This document shows, piece after piece, positions 20,118-23,299 of a stretch of 23,299 nt of DNA. The notes below the pieces were generated by a model. The model did not search any database and was not told the DNA's origin. It saw only the letters and a list, made by a program, of their open reading frames with translations. This stretch comes from an uncultured Eubacteriales bacterium (GTDB lineage: Bacteria > Bacillota > Clostridia > Oscillospirales > Oscillospiraceae), in the NCBI GenBank assembly GCA_900544705.1, contig UQWH01000029.1, positions 1-23,299 of the forward strand. Reading direction: 5' to 3'. The position numbers and the translations under genes were made by a program. The first letter of the stretch is position 1. The number at the start of each line of letters is the position of its first letter.

Positions 20118-20171
20118 TCTTAGAGCTGCAAGGCATTGCGGCCGATTGAAGAAAGAAATGGAGGAAAGCAG

Positions 20172-20786
20172 ATGCTGGAAAGCGAAGAGATCCTGCGTAA
20201 GCGGATCGCGGAGAATATTACTTATTATCGCAAGCTCAACGGCGACACGCAGGCAGGGCTGGCGGAAAAACTGAACTACTCGGACAAGTCCGTTTCCAAG
20301 TGGGAGCGCGCGGAGGGAACGCCGGACGTTTATATTCTGTCCCAAATCGCCGACCTGTATGATATTACCGTGCAGGATCTGCTGCGCGAGAAGAAGGTGC
20401 CGAAAACACGCACGAAGCATTTGCTGATCACCCTGATGGCGGTCGGGCTGGTCTGGCTTGTGATGACGGTGCTGTTCTGTGCGGCGAAGATTTTTGGTGT
20501 GCTGCCGGACGATGCGTGGCTTCTCTTCATCTATGGCATTCCGGTCATGGGAATCGTCAGTCAGGTTTTTTCCGTCTTGTGGTTCGGGCGGATCGAGCAG
20601 CTCATCTCCTGCTCCCTGATCGTCTGGGGCATCGGCTTGAGTCTGGTTCTGAGCTTCCATCAGGATTCCGTTGTGCTGCTGTTTGCCATCTGCGCGGTCG
20701 TGGAGATATTGGTGGTGCTGTTCTATCTTTTGAAAATCCAGTCCCGCTGGCGAGAGCTGCGCGAAAAGCGCAAGCAGAAAAAATAG
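20172..20786 (+). CDS. XRE regulator with four membrane helices
   Basis: 204 aa. An HTH_3 domain spans about residues 8-72: ENITYYRKLNGDTQAGLAEKL, then SDKSVSKWERAEGTPDV (recognition helix), then LSQIADLYDITVQDLL. Four hydrophobic segments follow (about 84-105, 114-136, 142-162, 165-187) and a basic C-terminal tail, so the regulator is probably bound to the membrane. The start at 20172 is favoured by GGAGGAAAG. Membrane-bound XRE regulators are common in Clostridia and often control a neighbouring membrane gene; the divergent PAP2-like gene is a natural target. Confidence 0.85.
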   Translation: MLESEEILRKRIAENITYYRKLNGDTQAGLAEKLNYSDKSVSKWERAEGTPDVYILSQIADLYDITVQDLLREKKVPKTRTKHLLITLMAVGLVWLVMTVLFCAAKIFGVLPDDAWLLFIYGIPVMGIVSQVFSVLWFGRIEQLISCSLIVWGIGLSLVLSFHQDSVVLLFAICAVVEILVVLFYLLKIQSRWRELREKRKQKK

Positions 20787-20799
20787 CTGGAAATGTCAG

Positions 20800-20827
20800 G
20801 CGCAGAGAGTTGCTCCCTGCGCTTTTT
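20800..20827 (+). terminator. Terminator of the XRE/membrane gene
   Basis: GCGCAG (20800-20805) pairs with CTGCGC (20817-20822) followed by TTTTT (20823-20827). Confidence 0.75.
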
Positions 20828-20828
20828 G

Positions 20829-20857
20829 TGGACTTTTCCGGGGAAATGCTTTATAAT
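20829..20857 (+). promoter_or_regulatory. Promoter of the glycosyltransferase pair
   Basis: TGGACT (20829-20834), 17-bp spacer, TATAAT (20852-20857), immediately after the preceding terminator. Confidence 0.7.
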
Positions 20858-20887
20858 GACCGCAGAAATAGAAACGGAGGGAAGAGA

Positions 20888-22294
20888 ATGAGGCGCACCT
20901 ACCGGATCCTGACGAGAATTTTTACGGCCTGCTTTCTGTTTTTTGCAGCGGCGGCCTTTTCACTGAGCGGAGTAGCACTGGCGCTTGCGGCGGCAGTGCT
21001 GCTTCTGTGGCTGCCACGCCGTGTCGAAATCAGACAATTCGAGCTGTGGCTGTTTTTGAGCAGCTTTCTCCTGCAGCTCTGCGTGATTCTTACGGTACAC
21101 ACGCCGGTGATTTCTGATTTTGCCGAAATGCTGCAAGCCGCGCAGCGCCTGCGTGATGGGCTGATGCCCTATCAGGTCAGCACCTATTTTAACCTCTGGC
21201 CGTATCAGACGGGGTTCGTTCTCTGGGAAGCAATGTGGCTTGCGATGTGGAACAACACGATGATCCTCAAGCTGGTTCATGCTCTGATGGCGTCGGGCCT
21301 CCTGTGTTTGCTCTACCGCTGGCTGGTCGAGCGGGTGCGCGAACCTGCCGCGCAGACGGCAGTGAGCCTGCTGGCGGTGTTTCCAATGTATTTTACCCTT
21401 TGCGTCGTGCTGACCAATCAGATCGCTGGCGCGTTTTTCATCGTTCTGGCGGTGTGGCTGCTGACGTGCCGGGACGCCCGGAGTCTGCGCTTCTGGCGTT
21501 ATCCGCTGGCGGGGCTGTCGCTGTTTTGCAGCGAGTTTCTGCGTCCGGAGGCGATTGTTGCACTGCTGGCTGTTCTGGTTTTGGCATTGTTTTCTTTGTT
21601 CCATGAACCGAAACAGTGGAAACGTCTGCTTTGCGGCGGCCTTGCGCTATGTGCGGTGTACCTCGTTTCCTCCGGAGGGGCGGATGCCCTCTTCCGGTTG
21701 ACGGGCTACAGTCCCGCCGGGTTGGACAATCCTTTTCCGGAATGGAAGCTGATCTGCGGCCTGAATACGCAGAGCGGCGGCATGTGGTCGCTGGAGGAGG
21801 ATCAGAAGTTCGCCGCGACTTATGATGATACCTATACGCCGACGGCGGAAACAAAGCGGCTGGCGCGCGAGACCATTGCTTCCGAGCTGCATAAGACGCC
21901 GGGGGAATGGCTGGGTTTTCTGCATAAAAAACTGTCGAACCTCTGGTATTGCCGAGGCTTCGGTTGGGCACTTTCCCACACGCAGAATGGTGGCTACGCA
22001 AGAACGATCGTGTACCGCATGGTCGGCGAGGCAGACCAGACGTTGTTTTTCCTCGCACTCGGCTTGGCGGCCTTTGGCCTGCGCGGGCGGAAAAGGCCGG
22101 ACGAACTGCTGCCGTATTTCATCGTGTTTGCGCTGGCCTGCGCCTTTCTTGTGATCGAGGTACAGCCGCGCTACGCCTATCTGCCACAGATCTTCCTGTT
22201 CACCGCGGCCGCGTTCGGTATTGACCGTCTGCCCGGTCTGCATAGAGAGAAAGGAGTACCCAATGGTACTGTATCTGGTAATTCCATGCTATAA
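20888..22294 (+). CDS. GT-C fold membrane glycosyltransferase (family 39-like)
   Basis: 468 aa with about ten to twelve predicted membrane helices. After the first helices, an extracytoplasmic loop carries VISDFAEMLQAAQRL followed by MPYQVSTYFNLWPYQTG; a loop Asp at this place is the usual catalytic acid of GT-C enzymes. A large soluble loop lies between about residues 275 and 385 (PFPEWKLICGLN ... LHKKLSNLWYCRGFGWA). Such enzymes move a sugar from a polyprenyl-phosphate donor to an outer acceptor. CGGAGGGAAG precedes the ATG. The last 32 bp overlap the GT2 gene, whose product could make the polyprenyl donor. Confidence 0.75.
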   Translation: MRRTYRILTRIFTACFLFFAAAAFSLSGVALALAAAVLLLWLPRRVEIRQFELWLFLSSFLLQLCVILTVHTPVISDFAEMLQAAQRLRDGLMPYQVSTYFNLWPYQTGFVLWEAMWLAMWNNTMILKLVHALMASGLLCLLYRWLVERVREPAAQTAVSLLAVFPMYFTLCVVLTNQIAGAFFIVLAVWLLTCRDARSLRFWRYPLAGLSLFCSEFLRPEAIVALLAVLVLALFSLFHEPKQWKRLLCGGLALCAVYLVSSGGADALFRLTGYSPAGLDNPFPEWKLICGLNTQSGGMWSLEEDQKFAATYDDTYTPTAETKRLARETIASELHKTPGEWLGFLHKKLSNLWYCRGFGWALSHTQNGGYARTIVYRMVGEADQTLFFLALGLAAFGLRGRKRPDELLPYFIVFALACAFLVIEVQPRYAYLPQIFLFTAAAFGIDRLPGLHREKGVPNGTVSGNSML

Positions 22295-23210
22295 TGAGGA
22301 AGCCGTACTCCCAATTACGGCACCAAAACTGCGGGAAAAATTCGCTGCGCTCCATCTGGCAGGAAAAATTGACGCGCGCAGCCGGATCTGCTTTATAGAC
22401 GACGGCTCAAAGGATCGCACGTGGGAGATGATCGAGGCGCTTCACGCCGAGGACCCGGCCTTTTCCGGTATCCGCCTTTCCCGCAACCGCGGCCATCAGA
22501 ACGCACTACTGTGCGGCCTGATGACGCTGCGCGAACGCGCAGACTGCATTATCTCTCTGGATGCCGATTTGCAGGACGATATCAATGCAATCGACGAGAT
22601 GCTGGAAAAGTTCAGCGAGGGCTGTGACGTGGTCTACGGTGTCCGCTCTCGCCGTGACAAGGACGGCGTGTTTAAACGGTTGACGGCGGAGGGCTATTAC
22701 CGCCTGCTCCGGCGTATGGGCGCGGAGGTCATATTCAACCATGCCGATTATCGTCTGCTCAGCCGCCGCGCGCTGGATGCACTTTCACAGTACGGCGAGG
22801 TCAATGTGTATCTGCGCGGTCTTGTGCCGATGCTGGGCTACCGCAGCGATGTGGTTTATTATGCGCGTGCCAAGCGCGCGGCCGGCGAGAGTAAGTATTC
22901 CCTGAAAAAGATGCTGGGCCTTGCGTGGGAAGGGATCACCTCCCTGTCCCTGCGACCGATCCGCATTGTGACGGCCGTGGGCTGTCTGACTCTGCTTATT
23001 GGATTGGCCTTGTTTTTGCTGCTGCTTGTCTGGCTGTGCATTGGACACGCGGTCCCGGGCTGGGGCCTGCCAACGGCGTCTGTCTGGACGGTCGGCGGCT
23101 TGCAGCTTGCTGCCGCGGGCGTGATTGGCGAATATGTGGGGAAAACCTATATGGAGGCCAAAGCCCGTCCGCGCTATTTTGTGGAAGCCATGCTGGATAC
23201 GGGAGAATAA
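22263..23210 (+). CDS. GT2 glycosyltransferase, GtrB/DPM1-like
   Basis: 315 aa. GT-A domain with VIPCYNEE (6-13), Asp46-Asp47 in FIDDGSKDRTW, the Asp100-x-Asp102 metal motif in SLDADLQDD, and a NHADYRLLSRR region. Two membrane helices follow (about 236-260 and 272-294). The layout matches enzymes that load a sugar onto undecaprenyl phosphate from a nucleotide sugar (GtrB, PglI or DPM1 relatives). The start at 22263 is set by AAAGGAG, 7 nt upstream, and by the conserved VLYLVIPCYNE start. It overlaps the GT-C gene, so the two probably act in series. Confidence 0.92.
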   Translation: MVLYLVIPCYNEEAVLPITAPKLREKFAALHLAGKIDARSRICFIDDGSKDRTWEMIEALHAEDPAFSGIRLSRNRGHQNALLCGLMTLRERADCIISLDADLQDDINAIDEMLEKFSEGCDVVYGVRSRRDKDGVFKRLTAEGYYRLLRRMGAEVIFNHADYRLLSRRALDALSQYGEVNVYLRGLVPMLGYRSDVVYYARAKRAAGESKYSLKKMLGLAWEGITSLSLRPIRIVTAVGCLTLLIGLALFLLLLVWLCIGHAVPGWGLPTASVWTVGGLQLAAAGVIGEYVGKTYMEAKARPRYFVEAMLDTGE

Positions 23211-23214
23211 ACTA

Positions 23215-23244
23215 CGCCCTGCTCTTCTTTGGAAGAGCAGGGCG
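23215..23244 (+). terminator. Terminator of the glycosyltransferase pair
   Basis: CGCCCTGCTCTTC (23215-23227) pairs perfectly with 23232-23244. The T-run after it is short, and the palindromic repeat begins 2 nt later and supplies a second stem. Confidence 0.7.
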
Positions 23245-23246
23245 TT

Positions 23247-23296
23247 CAGCTTGTCAAAAAAGTCCTTTTGGACTTTTTTGACAAGCTGCCTACAAA
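23247..23296. repeat. Palindromic repeat, right copy
   Basis: Stem 23247-23265 with 23270-23288, loop TTTT, then CCTACAAA. It is the exact reverse complement of bases 1-50. Confidence 0.9.
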
Positions 23297-23299
23297 ATT

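Noticed and set aside
19355..20149. 264-codon plus-strand frame opposite the PAP2-like gene
   Set aside because: It overlaps the membrane protein in antisense and is Gln/Arg-rich with no recognisable domain.
20516..20887. Upstream extension of the GT-C gene to 20516
   Set aside because: It would overlap the XRE/membrane gene by about 270 bp and read through a terminator and a good promoter; the ATG at 20888 has a strong ribosome site.

Overview
The window looks like a piece of a GC-rich, low-G+C-phylum-type anaerobe of the class Clostridia, most likely an Oscillospirales/Oscillospiraceae gut bacterium. This rests on gene content: an UPF0597 cysteine desulfidase, a cytidylate-kinase-like protein, an infC-rpmI-rplT operon with an attenuator leader, a CsaB-type pyruvyl transferase, DUF4430 and DUF6514 proteins, nrdR and murI. 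It also rests on strong AGGAGG ribosome sites and sigma-A promoters with 17-bp spacers. The assignment is inference; no 16S or marker phylogeny was run. Both ends carry the same 50-bp palindromic sequence in exact inverted orientation, so the window may be a complete contig broken at a dispersed repeat.

Layout. 1-2120: hairpins, a promoter, a predicted L-cysteine desulfidase and a cytidylate-kinase-like P-loop protein. 2120-2860: a minus-strand XRE regulator whose promoter lies inside an inverted repeat, then an AT-rich spacer. 2862-5480 (minus): a fused GT4 glycosyltransferase/pyruvyl transferase and a DUF4430 lipoprotein, probably involved in cell-wall polysaccharide. 5574-5722: a tRNA-Gly(CCC) unit with promoter and terminator. 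5793-7446: a Crp/Fnr regulator of YeiL type divergent from a DMT (YdcZ-type) transporter, with one perfect palindrome midway between the two promoters. 7451-8108: a small unknown Cys-containing protein coupled to a mini XRE protein. 8161-9453 (minus): rplT, rpmI and infC (ATC start) behind an L20-type attenuator leader.

9474-16585: the largest unit, a tightly overlapped operon fabD-accD-accA-acpP-KS/KS-like fusion-fabG-fabZ-flavoprotein. It encodes carboxyltransferase, malonyl loading, carrier, condensation, ketoreduction and dehydration. No enoyl reductase, FabH, AccB or AccC is encoded here. The 710-aa ketosynthase carries a second, catalytically degenerate ketosynthase domain that resembles a fused chain-length-factor partner. 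This is the most unusual element I see.

16684-19292: an Ig-like lipoprotein, murI, a DUF6514-like protein and nrdR, each with its own promoter or terminator signals. 19385-20786: a PAP2-like membrane protein divergent from an XRE regulator with four membrane helices, with inverted repeats between them. 20829-23244: a GT-C type membrane glycosyltransferase overlapping a GtrB/DPM-type GT2, probably a lipid-linked sugar transfer pair.
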